Source: Osmia lignaria lignaria (Eukaryota > Arthropoda > Insecta > Hymenoptera > Megachilidae). From it: a DNA stretch of 64,000 nt. The notes beneath the pieces were generated by a model that had not been told where the DNA came from, did no database searches, and saw nothing but the letters and a program-made list of their open reading frames with translations. A program made the translations under genes and the position numbers. Shown here piece by piece: positions 27,968 through 38,593 of the stretch; the stretch's first letter is position 1, and each line of letters begins with the position of its first letter. The stretch lies in NCBI RefSeq assembly GCF_051020975.1, contig NW_027478159.1:15454501-15518500 (forward strand), written 5' to 3'.

Positions 27968-30543
27968 TTGCAGATTTATCTCAAGGGAAGGGGCCTGACG
28001 GACATATTTCGAGATATTTGTTCTTCTTGTTGTTCTTCTTCTGCACAGCTAAGCTGGAAGTGGCATTTACAGCTCGCAATAGTGCAGAGTTATCTCAAAG
28101 AAAGGGGCCACGGTGTTTCTGTATCTCTATTATGTTGGTGCGGCTTCGGAACTTTTAAATATCTTGATATATCTCGAGAACTACGCATCTGATCAAAAAA
28201 TATCATAGAACATAAAAAGTAGGAAACTTAATTCTCTACAAAAAAGGTCTCTTAACATTTTGCCATAGCTCGCTTGGTTTCCGAGATATTTGCAGATTTA
28301 TCTCAAGGGAAGGGGCCTGACGGACATATTTCGAGATATTTCTTCTTCTTGTTGTTCTTCTTCTGCACAGCTAAGCTGGAAGTGGCATTTGCGGCTCGCA
28401 GTAGTGCAGAGTTATCTCAAAGAAAGGGGCCACGGTGTTTCTGTATCTCTATTATGTTGGTGCGGCTTCGGAACTTTTAAATATCTCGATATATCTCGAA
28501 AACTACGCTTCTGATCAAAAAATATCATAGAACATAAATTGTAGGAAAGATAATTCTCTACAAAAAACGTCTCTTAACATTTTGCCATAGCTCGCTTCGT
28601 TTCCGAGATATTTGCAGATTCAGCTCAAAGGAACGGGCCTAACGGACATATTTCGAGATATTTCTTCTTCTTGTTGTCCTTCTTCTGCACAGCTAAACTG
28701 GAAGTGGCATTTCCAGCTCGCAATAGTGCAGAGTTATCTCAAAGAGAGGGGCCACGGTGTTTCTGTATCTCTATTATGTTGGTGCGGCTTCGGAACTTTT
28801 AAATATCTTGATATATCTCGAGAACTACGCATCTGATCAAAAAATATCATAGAAGATAAAAAGTAGGAAACTTAATTCTCTACAAAAAAGGTCTCTTAAC
28901 ATTTTGTCATAGCTCGCTTCGTTTCCGAGATATTTGCAGATATATCTCAAGGGAAGGGGCCCGACGGACATATTTCGGGATATTTCTTCTTCTTGTTGTT
29001 CTTCTTCTGCACAGCTAAACTGGAAGTGGCATTTCCAGCCCGCAATAGTGCAGAGTTATCTCAAAGAGAGGGGCCACGGTGTTTCTGGATCTCTATTATG
29101 TTGGTGCGGCTTCGGAACTTTTAAATATCTTGATATATCTCGAGAACTACGCATCTGATCAAAAAATATCATAGAAGATAAAAAGTAGGAAACTTAATTC
29201 TCTACAAAAAAGGTCTCTTAACATTTTGCCATAGCTCGCTTCGTTTCCGAGATATTTGCCGATTCAGCTCAAAGGAACTGGCCTGACGGACATATTTCGA
29301 GATATTTCTTCTTCTTGTTGTTCTTCCTCTGCACAGCTAAGCTGGAAGTGGCATTTGCGGCTCGCACTAGTGCAGAGTTATCTCAAAGAAAGGGGCCACG
29401 GTGTTTCTGTATCCCTATTATGTTGGTGCGGCTTCGGAACTTTTAAATATCTCGATATATCTCGAAAACTACGCTTCTGATCAAAAAATATCATAGAACA
29501 TAAATTGTAGGAAACATAATTCTCTACAAAAAACGTCTCTTAACATTTTGCCATAGCTCGCTTCGTTTCCGAGATATTTGCCGATTCAGCTCAAAGGAAC
29601 TGGCCTGACGGACATATTTCGAGATATTTCTTCTTCTTGTTGTTCTTCCTCTGCACAGCTAAGCTGGAAGTGGCATTTGCGGCTCGCACTAGTGCAGAGT
29701 TATCTCAAAGAAAGGGGCCACGGTGTTTCTGTATCTCTATTATGTTGGTGTGGCTTCGGAACTTTTAAATATCTCGATATATCTCGAAAACTACGCTTCT
29801 GATCAAAAAATATCATAGAACATAAATTGTGGGAAACATACTTCTCTACAAAAAAGGTCTCTCAACATTTTGCCATAGCTCGCTTGGTTTCCGAGATATT
29901 TGCAGATATATCTCAAGGGAAGGGGCCTGACGGACATATTTCGAGATATTTCTTCTTCTTGTTGTTCTTCTTCTGCACAGCTAAGCTGGAAGTGGCATTT
30001 ACAGCTCGCAATAGTGCAGAGTTATCTCAAAGAAAGGGGCGACGGTGTTTCTGTATCTCTATTATGTTGGTGCGGCTTCGGAACTTTTAAATATCTCGAT
30101 ATATCTCGAAAACTACGCTTCTGATCAAAAAATATCATAGAACATAAATTGTAGGAAACGTAATTCTCTACACAAAAGGTCTCTTAACATTTTGCCATAG
30201 CTAGCTTCGTTTCCGAGATATTTGCAGATATATCTCAAGGGAAGGGGCCTGACGGACATATTTCGAGATATTTCTTCTTCTTGTTGTTCTTCTTCTGCAC
30301 AGCTAAGCTGGAAGTGGCATTTACAGCTCGCAATAGTGCAGAGTTATCTCAAAGAAAGGGGCCACGGTGTTTCTGTATCTCTATTATGTTGGTGCGGCTT
30401 CGGAACTTTTAAATATCTTGATATATCTCGAGAACTACGCATCAGATAAAAAAATATCATAGAACATAAAAAGTAGGAAACTTAATTCTCTACAAAAAAG
30501 GTCTCTTAACATTTTGCCATAGCCCTCTTCGTTTCCGAGATAT
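27968..30543. repeat. 8-monomer derivative of the preceding HOR (2576 bp)
   Basis: It repeats the order of the preceding block at 9 monomers' offset as far as the monomer from 28934, then at 8 monomers' offset from 29578 on. The units from 26358 and 26680 correspond to the single unit from 29256. Its last monomer (30222) has ACGCATCAGATAAAAA in place of CATCTGATCAAAAA. Confidence 0.86.
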
Positions 30544-32151
30544 TTGCAGATTTATCTCAAGGGAAGGGGCCTGACGGACATTAATCGAGATATTTCTTCT
30601 TCTTGATGTTCTTCTTCTGCACAGCTAAGCTGGAAGTGGCATTTGCAGCTCGCAATAGTGCAGAGTTATCTCAAAGAAAGGGGCCACGGTGTTTCTGTAT
30701 CTCTATTATGTTGGTGCGGCTTCGGAACTTTTAAATATCTTGATATATCTCGAGAACTACGCATCTGATCAAAGAATATCATAGAACATAAATTGTAGGA
30801 AACATAATTCTCTACAAAAAAGGTCTCTTAACATTTTGCCATAGCTCGCTTCGTTTCCGAGATATTTGCAGATATATCTCAAGGGAAGGGGCCTGACGGA
30901 CATATTTCGAGATATTTCTTCTTCTTGTTGTTCTTCTTCTGCACAGCTAAGCTGGAAGTGGCATTTGCGGCTAGCACTAGTGCAGAGTTATCTCAAAGAA
31001 AGGGGCCACGGTATTTCTGTATCCCTATTATGTTGGTGCGGCTTCGGAACTTTTAAATATCTCGATATATCTCGAAAACTACGCTTCTGATCAAAAAATA
31101 TCATAGAACATGAATTGTAGGAAACATAATTCTCTACAAAAAAGGTCTCTTAACATTTTGCCATACCTCGCTTCGTTTCCGAGATATTTGCAGATATATC
31201 TCAAGGGAAGGGGCCTGACGGACATATTTCGAGATATTTCTTGTTCTTGTTGTTCTTCTTCTGCACAGCTAAGCTGGAAGTGGCATTTGCGGCTCGCACT
31301 AGTGCAGAGTTATCTCAAAGAAAGGGGCCACGGTGTTTCTGTATCTCTATTATGTTGGTGCGGCTTTGGAACTTTTAAATATCTCGATATATCTCGAAAA
31401 CTACGCTTCTGATCAAAAAATATCATAGAACATAAATTGTAGGAAACATAATTCTCTACAAAAATGGTCTCTTAACATTTTGCCATAGCTCGCTTCGTTT
31501 CCGAGATATTTGCAGATATATCTCAAGGGAAGGGGCCTGACGGACATATTTCGAGATATTTCTTCTTCTTGTTGTTCTTCTTCTGCACAGCTAAGCTGGA
31601 AGTGGCATTTACAGCTCGCAATAGTGCAGAGTTATCTCAAAGAAAGGGGCCACGGTGTTTCTGTATCTCTATTATGTTGGTGCGGTTTCGGAACTTTTAA
31701 ATATCTTGATATATCTCGAGAACTACGCATCTGATCAAAAAATATCATAGAACATACAAAGTAGGAAACTTAATTCTCTACAAATAAGGTCTCTTAACAT
31801 TTTGCCATAGCACGCTTCGTTTCCGAGATATTTGCAGATTTATCTCAAGGGAAGGGGCCTGACGGACATATTTCGAGATATTTCTTCTTCTTGTTGTTCT
31901 TCTTCTGCGCAGCTAAGCTGGAAGTGGCATTTGCAGCTCGCAGTAGTGCAGAGATATCTCAAAGAAAGGGGCCACGCTGTTTCTGTATTTCTATTATGTT
32001 GGTGCGGCTTCGGAACTTTTAAATATCTCGATATATATCGAGAGCTACGCGTCTGATCAAAAAATATCATAGAACATAAATTGTAGGAAACTTAATTCTC
32101 TACAAAAAAGGTCTCTTAACATTTTGCCATAGCTCGCTTCGTTTCCGAGAT

Positions 32152-32295
32152 ATTTGCAGATTTATCTCAAGGGAAGGGGCCTGACGGACATATTTCGAGA
32201 TATTTCTTCTTCTTGTTGTTCTTCTTCTGCACAGCTAAGCTGGAAGTGGCATTTGCAGCTCGCAATAGTGCAGAGTTATCTCAAAGAAAGGGGCC
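32152..32295. repeat. Internal direct repeat of the monomer
   Basis: TTATCTCAAGGGAAGGGGCC at 32162-32181 and TTATCTCAAAGAAAGGGGCC at 32276-32295 agree at 18 of 20 positions, 114 bases apart. ATTTGCAG stands upstream of each (32152-32159 and 32251-32258), with a longer gap in the second. This may be a trace of the shorter unit from which the 322-bp monomer grew. Confidence 0.6.
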
Positions 32296-32365
32296 ACGGT
32301 GTTTCTGTATCTCTATTATGTTGGTGCGGCTTCGGAACTTTTAAATATCTCGATATATCTCGAAA
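32193..32365. repeat. Inverted repeat within the monomer
   Basis: TTTCGAGATATTT at 32193-32205 is the left arm. AAATATCTCGA at 32343-32353 pairs perfectly with its last 11 bases, and ATATCTCGAAA at 32355-32365 pairs perfectly with its first 11. The two right arms are side by side, so either could pair. Another CGAGATATTT lies about 50 bases upstream. Monomers with the CTTGAT...CTCGAGAAC end keep shorter pairing. A structural role is an inference. Confidence 0.7.
32203..32234 (+). other. Polypyrimidine tract ending in CAG (possible cryptic 3' splice site)
   Basis: A TTC-rich tract runs into TTCTGCACAG, with AG at 32233-32234. An animal branch-point-like CTGAC lies at 32181-32185, its A about 50 bases before the AG. 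This is the general form of a eukaryotic splice acceptor. It recurs in nearly every monomer, since these bases vary little. No transcript evidence is available. Confidence 0.4.
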
Positions 32366-32380
32366 ACTACGCTTCTGATC

Positions 32381-32431
32381 AAAAAATATCATAGAACATA
32401 AATTGTAGGAAACATAATTCTCTACAAAAAA
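32381..32431. other. A-tract region of the monomer
   Basis: Six-A runs at 32381-32386 and 32426-32431 flank shorter A runs. In units with AAAAAGTAGG a third run falls between them, about 19 and 26 bases from its neighbours. Spacing near two helical turns may give some intrinsic bending, as in other satellites. This is an inference. Confidence 0.4.
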
Positions 32432-32797
32432 GGTCTCTTAACATTTTGTCATAGCTCGCTTCGTTTCCGAGATATTTGCAGATATATCTCAAGGGAAGGG
32501 GCCTGACGGACATATTTCGAGATATTTCTTCTTCTTGTTGTTCTTCTTCTGCACAGCTAAGCTGGAAGTGGCATTTGCGGCTCGCACTAGTGCAGAGTTA
32601 TCTCAAAGAAAGGGGCCACGGTGTTTCTGTATCTCTATTATGTTGGTGCGGCTTCGGAACTTTTAAATATCTCGATATATCTCGAAAACTACGCTTCTGA
32701 TCAAAAAATATCATAGAAAATAAATTGTAGGAAACATAATTCTCTACAAAAAAGGTCTCTTAACATTTTGTCATAGCTCGCTTCGTTTCCGAGATAT

Positions 32798-35700
32798 TTG
32801 CAGATATATCTCAAGGGAAGGGGCCTGACGGACATATTTCGAGATATTTCTTCTTCTTGTTGTTCTTCTTCTGCACAGCTAAGCTGGAAGTGGCATTTGC
32901 GGCTCGCACTAGTGCAGAGTTATCTCAAAGAAAGGGGCCACGGTGTTTCTGTATCCCTATTATGTTGGTGCGGCTTCGGAACTTTTAAATATCTCGATAT
33001 ATCTCGAGAACTACGCATCTGATCAAAAAATATCATAGAACATAAAAAGTAGGAAACTGAATTCTCTCCAAAAAAGGTCTCTTAACATTTTGCCATAGCT
33101 CGCTTCGTTTCCGAGATATTTGCAGATTCAGCTCAAAGGAACTGGCCTGACGGACATATTTCGAGATATTTCTTCTTCTTGTTGTTCTTCTTCTGCACAG
33201 CTAAGCTGGAAGTGGCATTTGCGGCCCGCACTAGTGCACAGTTATCTCAAAGAAAGGGGCCACGGTGTTTCTGTATCTCTATTATGTTGGTGCGTCTTCG
33301 GAACTTTTAAATATCTCGATATATCTCGAAAACTACGCTTCTGATCAAAAAATATCATAGAACATAAAAAGTAGGAAACTTAATTCTCTACAAAAAAGGT
33401 CTCTTAACATTTTGCCATAGCTCGCTTCGTTTCCGAGATATTTGCAGATTCAGCTCAAAGGAACTGGCCTGACGGACATATTTCGAGATATTTCTTCTTC
33501 TTGTTGTTCTTCTTCTGCACAGCTAAGCTGGAAGTGGCATTTGCAGCTCGCAATAGTGCAGAGTTATCTCAAAGAGAGGGGCCACGGTGTTTCTGTATCT
33601 CTATTATGTTGGTGCGGCTTCGGAACTTTTAAATATCTTGATATATCTCGAGAACTACGCATCTGATCAAAAAATATCATAGAAGATAAAAAGTAGGAAA
33701 CTTAATTCTCTACAAAAAAGGTCTGTTAACATTTCGCCATAGCTCGCTTCGTTTCCGAGATATTTGCAGATTTATCTCAATGGAAGGGGCCTGTCGGACA
33801 TATTTCGAGATATTTCTTCTTCTTGTTGTTCTTCTTCTGCACAGCTAAGCTGGAAGTGGCATTTGCGGCTCGCACTAGTGCAGAGTTATCTCAAAGAAAG
33901 GGGCCACGGTGTTTCTGTATCTCTATTATGTTGGTGCGGCTTCGGAACTTTTAAATATCTCGATATATCTCGAAAACTACGCTTCTGATCAAAAAATATC
34001 ATAGAACATAAATTGTAGGAAACATAATTCTCTACAAAAAACGTCTCTTAACATTTTGCCATAGCTCGCTTCGTTTCCGAGATATTTGCAGATTCAGCTC
34101 AAAGGAACGGGCCTGACGGACATATTTCGATATTCTTCTTCTTCTTGTTGTTCTTCTTCTGCACAGCTAAGCTGGAAGTGGCATTTGCAGCTCGCACTAG
34201 TGCAGAGTTATCTCAAAGAAAGGGGCCACGGTGTTTCTGTATCTCTATTATGTTGGTGCGGCTTCGGAACTTTTAAATATCTTGATATATCTCGAGAACT
34301 ACGCATCTGATCAAAAAATATCATAGAACATAAAAAGTAGGAAACTTAATTCTCTACAAAAAAGGTCTCTGAACATTTTGCCATAGGTCGCTTCGTTTCC
34401 GAGATATTTGCAGATTTATCTCAAGGGAAGGAGCCTAACGGAAATATTTCGAGATATTTCTTCTTCTTGTTGTTCTTCTTCTGCACAGCTAAGCTGGAAG
34501 TGGCATTTGCGGCTCGCACTAGTGCAGAGTTATCTCAAAGAAAGGGGCCACGGTGTTTCTGTATCCCTATTATGTTGGTGCGGCTTCGGAACTTTTAAAT
34601 ATCTCGATATATCTCGAAAACTACGCATCTGATCAAAAAATATCATAGAACATAAAAAGTAGGAAACTTAATTCTCTACAAAAAAGGTCTCTTAACATTT
34701 TGCCATAGCTCGCTTGGTTTCCGAGATATTTGCAGATTTATCTCAAGGGAAAGGGCCTGACGGACATATTTCGAGATATTTCTTCTTCTTGTTGTTCTTC
34801 TTCTGCACAGCTAAGCTGGAAGTGGCATTTGCGGCTCGCACTAGTGCAGAGTTATCTCAAAGAAAGGGGCCACGGTGTTTCTGTATCTCTATTATGTTGG
34901 TGCGGCTTCGGAACTTTTAAATATCTCGATATATCTCGAAAACTACGCTTCTGATCAAAAAATATCATAGAACATAAATTGTAGGAAAGATAATTCTCTA
35001 CAAAAAACGTCTCTTAACATTTTGCCATAGCTCGCTTCGTTTCCGAGATATTTGCAGATTCAGCTCAAAGGAACTGGCCTGACGGACATGTTTCGAGATA
35101 TTTCTTCTTCTTGTTGTTCTTCCTCTGCACAGCTAAGCTGGAAGTGGCATTTGCGGCTCGCACTAGTGCAGAGTTATCTCAAAGAAAGGGGCCACGGTGT
35201 TTCTGTATCCCTATTATGTTGGTGCGGCTTCGGAACTTTTAAATATCTCGATATATCTCGAAAACTACGCTTCTGATCAAAAAATATCATAGAACATAAA
35301 TTGTAGGAAACATAATTCTCTACAAAAAACGTCTCTTAACATTTTGCCATAGCTCGCTTCGTTTCCGAGATATTTGCAGAATTATCTCAAGGGAAGGGGC
35401 CTGACGGACATATTTCGAGATATTTCTTCTTCTTGTTGTTCTTCTTCTGCACAGCTAAGCTGGAAGTGGCATTTACAGCTCGCAATAGTGCAGAGTTATC
35501 TCAAAGAAAGGGGCCACGGTGTTTCTGTATCTCTATTATGTTGGTGCGGCTTCGGAACTTTTAAATATCTTGATATATCTCGAGAACTACGCATCTGATC
35601 AAAAAATATCATAGAACATAAAAAGTAGGAAACTTAATTCTCTACAAAAAAGGTCTCTGAACATTTTGCCATAGGTCGCTTCGTTTCCGAGATATTTGCA

Positions 35701-36339
35701 GATTTATCTCAAGGGAAGGGGCCTGACGGACATATTTCGAGATATTTCTTCTTCTTGTTGTTCTTCTTCTGCACAGCTAAGCTGGAAGTGGCATTTGCGG
35801 CTCGCAGTAGTGCAGAGTTATCTCAAAGAAAGGGGCCACGGTGTTTCTGTATCTCTATTATGTTGGTGCGGCTTCGGAACTTTTAAATATCTCGATATAT
35901 CTCGAAAACTACGCTTCTGATCAAAAAATATCATAGAACATAAATTGTAGGAAAGATAATTCTCTACAAAAAAGGTCTGTTAACATTTTGCCATAGCTCG
36001 CTTCGTTTCCGAGATATTTGCAGATATATCTCAAGGGAAGGGGCCTGACGGACATATTTCGAGATATTTCTTCTTCTTGTTGTCCTTCTTCTGCACAGCT
36101 AAACTGGAAGTGGCATTTCCAGCTCGCAATAGTGCAGAGTTATCTCAAAGAGAGGGGCCACGGTGTTTCTGTATCTCTATTATGTTGGTGCGGCTTCGGA
36201 ACTTTTAAATATCTCGATATATCTCGAAAACTACGCTTCTGATCAAAAAATATCATAGAACATAAATTGTAGGAAACATAATTCTCTACAAAAAAGGTCT
36301 CTTAACATTTTGTCATAGCTCGCTTCGTTTCCGAGATAT
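32798..36339. repeat. 11-monomer HOR copy (3542 bp)
   Basis: It begins with the monomer whose tail reads AACTGAATTCTCTCC and continues with units marked by GCGGCCCGCACTAG, a common form, CTCAATGGAAGG with CCTGTCGG, TTTCGATATTCTTC, GGAGCCTAACGG, GGGAAAGGGCC, GGACATGTTTCG, CAGAATTATC, CGCAGTAGTG and TTGTCCTTC. The unit from 33120 stands where the later 7- and 12-monomer copies have two units (36662 and 36984). Confidence 0.88.
34086..34407. repeat. Monomer with a length-neutral double indel
   Basis: The usual TTTCGAGATATTTCTTC reads TTTCGATATTCTTCTTC at about 34126-34142. GA is missing and CT has been gained within ten bases, so the unit stays 322 bp. The same change is found only in the monomer from 40204, its HOR counterpart 6118 bp away. 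Confidence 0.85.
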
Positions 36340-38593
36340 TTGCAGATATATCTCAAGGGAAGGGGCCTGACGGACATATTTCGAGATATTTCTTCTTCTT
36401 GTTGTTCTTCTTCTGCACAGCTAAGCTGGAAGTGGCATTTGCGGCTCGCACTAGTGCAGAGTTATCTCAAAGAAAGGGGCCACGGTGTTTCTGTATCCCT
36501 ATTATGTTGGTGCGGCTTCGGAACTTTTAAATATCTCGATATATCTCGAGAACTACGCATCTGATCAAAAAATATCATAGAACATAAAAAGTAGGAAACT
36601 GAATTCTCTCCAAAAAAGGTCTCTTAACATTTTGCCATAGCTCGCTTCGTTTCCGAGATATTTGCAGATTTATCACAAGGGAAGGGGCCTGACGCACATA
36701 TTTCGAGATATTTCTTCTTCTTGTTGTTCTTCTTCTGCACAGCTAAGCTGGAAGTGGCATTTGCGGCTCGCACTATTGCGGAGTTATCTCAAAGAAAGGG
36801 GCCACGGTGTTTCTGTATCTCTATTATGTTGGTGCGGCTTCGGAACTTTTAAATATCTCGATATATCTCGAAAACTACGCTTCTGATCAAAAAATATCAT
36901 AGAACATAAATTGTAGGAAACATAATTCTCTACAAAAAAGGTCTCTTAACATTTTGCCATAGCTCGCTTCGTTTCCGAGATATTTGCAGATTTATCTCAA
37001 GGGAAGGGGCCTAACGGACATATTTCGAGTTATTTCTTCTTCTTGTTGTTCTTCCTCTGCACAGCTAAACTGGAAGTGGCATTTCCAGCTCGCAATAGTG
37101 CAGAGTTATCTCAAAGAAAGGGGCCACGGTGTTTCTGTATCTCTATTATGTTGGTGCGGCTTCGGAACTTTTAAATATCTTGATATATCTCGAGAACTAC
37201 GCATCTGATCAAAAAATATCATAGAACATAAAAAGTAGGAAACTTAATTCTCTACAAAAAAGGTCTCTTAACATTTTGCCATAGCTCGCTTCGTTTCCGA
37301 GATATTTGCAGATTCAGCTCAAAGGAACTGGCCTGACGGACATATTTCGAGATATTTCTTCTTCTTGTTGTTCTTCTTCTGCACAGCTAAGCTGGAAGTG
37401 GCATTTGCAGCTCGCAATAGTGCAGAGTTATCTCAAAGAGAGGGGCCACGGTGTTTCTGTATCTCTATTATGTTGGTGCGGCTTCGGAACTTTTAAATAT
37501 CTTGATATATCTCGAGAACTACGCATCTGATCAAAAAATATCATAGAAGATAAAAAGTAGGAAACTTAATTCTCTACAAAAAAGGTCTGTTAACATTTCG
37601 CCATAGCTCGCTTCGTTTCCGAGATATTTGCAGATTTATCTCAATGGAAGGGGCCTGTCGGACATATTTCGAGATATTTCTTCTTCTTGTTGTTCTTCTT
37701 CTGCACAGCTAAGCTGGAAGTGGCATTTGCGGCTCGCACTAGTGCAGAGTTATCTCAAAGAAAGGGGCCACGGTGTTTCTGTATCTCTATTATGTTGGTG
37801 CGGCTTCGGAACTTTTAAATATCTCGATATATCTCGAAAACTACGCTTCTGATCAAAAAATATCATAGAACATAAATTGTAGGAAAGATAATTCTCTACA
37901 AAAAACGTCTCTTAACATTTTGCCATAGCTCGCTTCGTTTCCGAGATATTTGCAGATTCAGCTCAAAGGAACTGGCCTGACGGACATGTTTCGAGATATT
38001 TCTTCTTCTTGTTGTTCTTCCTCTGCACAGCTAAGCTGGAAGTGGCATTTGCGGCTCGCACTAGTGCAGAGTTATCTCAAAGAAAGGGGCCACGGTGTTT
38101 CTGTATCCCTATTATGTTGGTGCGGCTTCGGAACTTTTAAATATCTCGATATATCTCGAAAACTACGCTTCTGATCAAAAAATATCATAGAACATAAATT
38201 GTAGGAAACATAATTCTCTACAAAAAACGTCTCTTAACATTTTGCCATAGCTCGCTTCGTTTCCGAGATATTTGCAGAATTATCTCAAGGGAAGGGGCCT
38301 GACGGACATATTTCGAGATATTTCTTCTTCTTGTTGTCCTTCTTCTGCACAGCTAAACTGGAAGTGGCATTTCCAGCTCGCAATAGTGCAGAGTTATCTC
38401 AAAGAGAGGGGCCACGGTGTTTCTGTATCTCTATTATGTTGGTGCGGCTTCGGAACTTTTAAATATCTCGATATATCTCGAAAACTACGCTTCTGATCAA
38501 AAAATATCATAGAACATAAATTGTAGGAAACATAATTCTCTACAAAAAAGGTCTCTTAACATTTTGTCATAGCTCGCTTCGTTTCCGAGATAT
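36340..38593. repeat. 7-monomer deletion form of the HOR (2254 bp)
   Basis: It has the order of the neighbouring 12-monomer copy with five monomers missing. Three units (RYSS-, GGAGCC- and GGGAAAGGG-type; see 40204, 40526, 40848) are lost between 37628 and 37950. Two more are lost by fusion: the unit from 38272 starts with CAGAATTATC and continues with TTGTCCTTC, which belong to separate units in the long copies (41492 and 42136). Both losses are whole multiples of 322 bp. Confidence 0.88.

Larger units (their letters stand above)
32154..32475. repeat. Reference monomer close to the common sequence
   Basis: This unit carries common alleles throughout and is used here to map the parts of the monomer. 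It has GGGAAGGGGCC in the front module, GCAGCTCGCAATAG in the middle module, and CTCGATATATCTCGAAAAC with GCTTCTGATC and AAATTGTAGG in the end module. Other units carry, in these places, AAAGGAACTGGCC, GCGGCTCGCACTAG, or CTTGATATATCTCGAGAAC with GCATCTGATC and AAAAAGTAGG. Confidence 0.85.
30544..32797. repeat. Mixed satellite monomers related to 56.9-58.5 kb
   Basis: The monomers from 30866, 31188, 31510 and 31832 have the markers GGCTAGCACTAG with GGTATTTCTG, CATACCTCGC with GGCTTTGGAAC, AAAAATGGTCTC with GCGGTTTCGG, and TGCGCAGC with GATATATATCGAGAGC. The same series is at 57270, 57592, 57914 and 58236. The unit from 30544, with CATTAATCGAG and CTTCTTGATG, has no counterpart there. No other sequence is present. 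Confidence 0.86.

Noticed and set aside
32130..32160. CENP-B box in CTTCGTTTCCGAGATA
   Set aside because: It shares CTTCGTT with the mammalian box but lacks the required A and CGGG positions. A chance match is more likely.
32310..32345. RNA polymerase III B box or tRNA-like element near GTGCGGCTTCGGAACTTTT
   Set aside because: It does not match the GGTTCGANTCC pattern and no A box or cloverleaf precedes it, although TTTT follows.
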